The translations under genes were made by a program, and so were the position numbers. Source: Clostridium sp. MSJ-8 (lineage in GTDB: Bacteria > Bacillota > Clostridia > Clostridiales > Clostridiaceae). Taken from it: DNA of 64,000 bases. Position 1 is the first letter of the stretch, and every line of letters begins with the position of its first letter. Shown piece after piece: positions 63,820 through 64,000 of the stretch. The DNA is taken from positions 42,781-106,780 of the forward strand of contig NZ_JAHLQH010000019.1 of NCBI RefSeq assembly GCF_018918325.1. The letters are read 5' to 3'. Below the pieces are notes generated by a model. That model worked only from the letters and a program-made list of their open reading frames with translations. It had not been told where the DNA came from and ran no database searches.

Positions 63820-64000
63820 ATAATAAGAAATCCTAAAATTCATTATGAAAATTTATTCAAAGCAATAATATTAATACTAATTGAGGATATTTCATAATAG
63901 AAATATCCCAATCTGTGGATAACTTTTTAAATTTTTTCTAAAAAAGCCGATAGCAAAGCTAGGTAACTGAAATTACCTTTTTTTGATATTTATTTTTATG
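63820..64000. other. end of window, no gene recognised
   Basis: These 181 bases hold no reading frame with a ribosome-binding site. AGGTAA (63961-63966) pairs with TTACCT (63973-63978) and is followed by TTTTTT, a short terminator-like hairpin, with AGCAAAGCT just before it. The next gene lies outside the window. Confidence 0.5.

Noticed and set aside
63946..63984. Possible c-di-GMP-I riboswitch fragment (GATAGCAAAGCTAGG)
   Set aside because: The GCAAAGC core is present, but the second conserved part is absent before the window ends, and the hairpin with T-run looks like a plain short terminator. Not enough to call.

Overview
The window is AT-rich, densely coded DNA, nearly all on the + strand, and looks like the chromosome of a low-GC Firmicute of the class Clostridia, most likely Clostridium sensu stricto. 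Supporting signs are the S10-spc-alpha ribosomal protein cluster in its Firmicute order, followed by ecfA1-ecfA2-ecfT-truA-rplM-rpsI; a ptb-buk butyrate module; a SleB-type spore cortex hydrolase and a CwlD-like amidase; zinc-type S14, S4, L36 and L24; and AGGAGG ribosome-binding sites with frequent GTG and TTG starts. Identity is inferred from gene content, not from a database search. I saw no tRNA, rRNA, CRISPR array, insertion sequence or phage gene.

Region 1 (1-21100) is the core translation block: tuf, then a long structured leader with tandem promoters, then rpsJ through rplQ, including secY, adk, infA and rpoA. The map gene usually found between adk and infA is missing. Two genes too short for simple ORF lists, rpmD and rpmJ, are present. 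An energy-coupling-factor (ECF) vitamin transporter core, truA, and rplM-rpsI with an L13-type leader follow.

Region 2 (21100-35450) is accessory. It holds two YitT-family membrane proteins on the minus strand, a CsbB/YfhO-like pair probably used to glycosylate a cell-envelope polymer, an SPL-family radical SAM protein, a HAD phosphatase, and a promoter-driven pair I consider the most interesting locus. That pair is a DUF2207-type membrane protein ending in a (Cys-Ser-Ser)5-Cys tail, translationally coupled to a radical SAM protein with a SPASM-like cysteine cluster. A Na/phosphate symporter, an amidase and a two-subunit class I fumarase complete the region.

Region 3 (35500-44000) carries two membrane-anchored TPR proteins, an OmpR-type two-component system, ptsI, an isoaspartyl dipeptidase and a SleB-like hydrolase.

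Region 4 (44200-56480) holds cdaA-cdaR (c-di-AMP synthesis), a COG2509 flavoprotein, ptb-buk with a Rex-like operator, an AIM24 protein, a TrpR-like regulator, glmM, and a glcT-ptsG pair with a clear RNA antiterminator overlapping a terminator.

Region 5 (56500-63700) is a branched-chain amino acid operon, ilvN-leuC-leuD-leuB-ilvD-ilvB, behind a strong promoter and a T-box-like leader with a probable isoleucine specifier. The two acetolactate synthase subunits sit at opposite ends of this operon.

Three copies of one roughly 75-bp hairpin element (34492-34568, 52935-53008, 63741-63819) lie at gene ends and form a dispersed repeat family that also looks like a bidirectional terminator.
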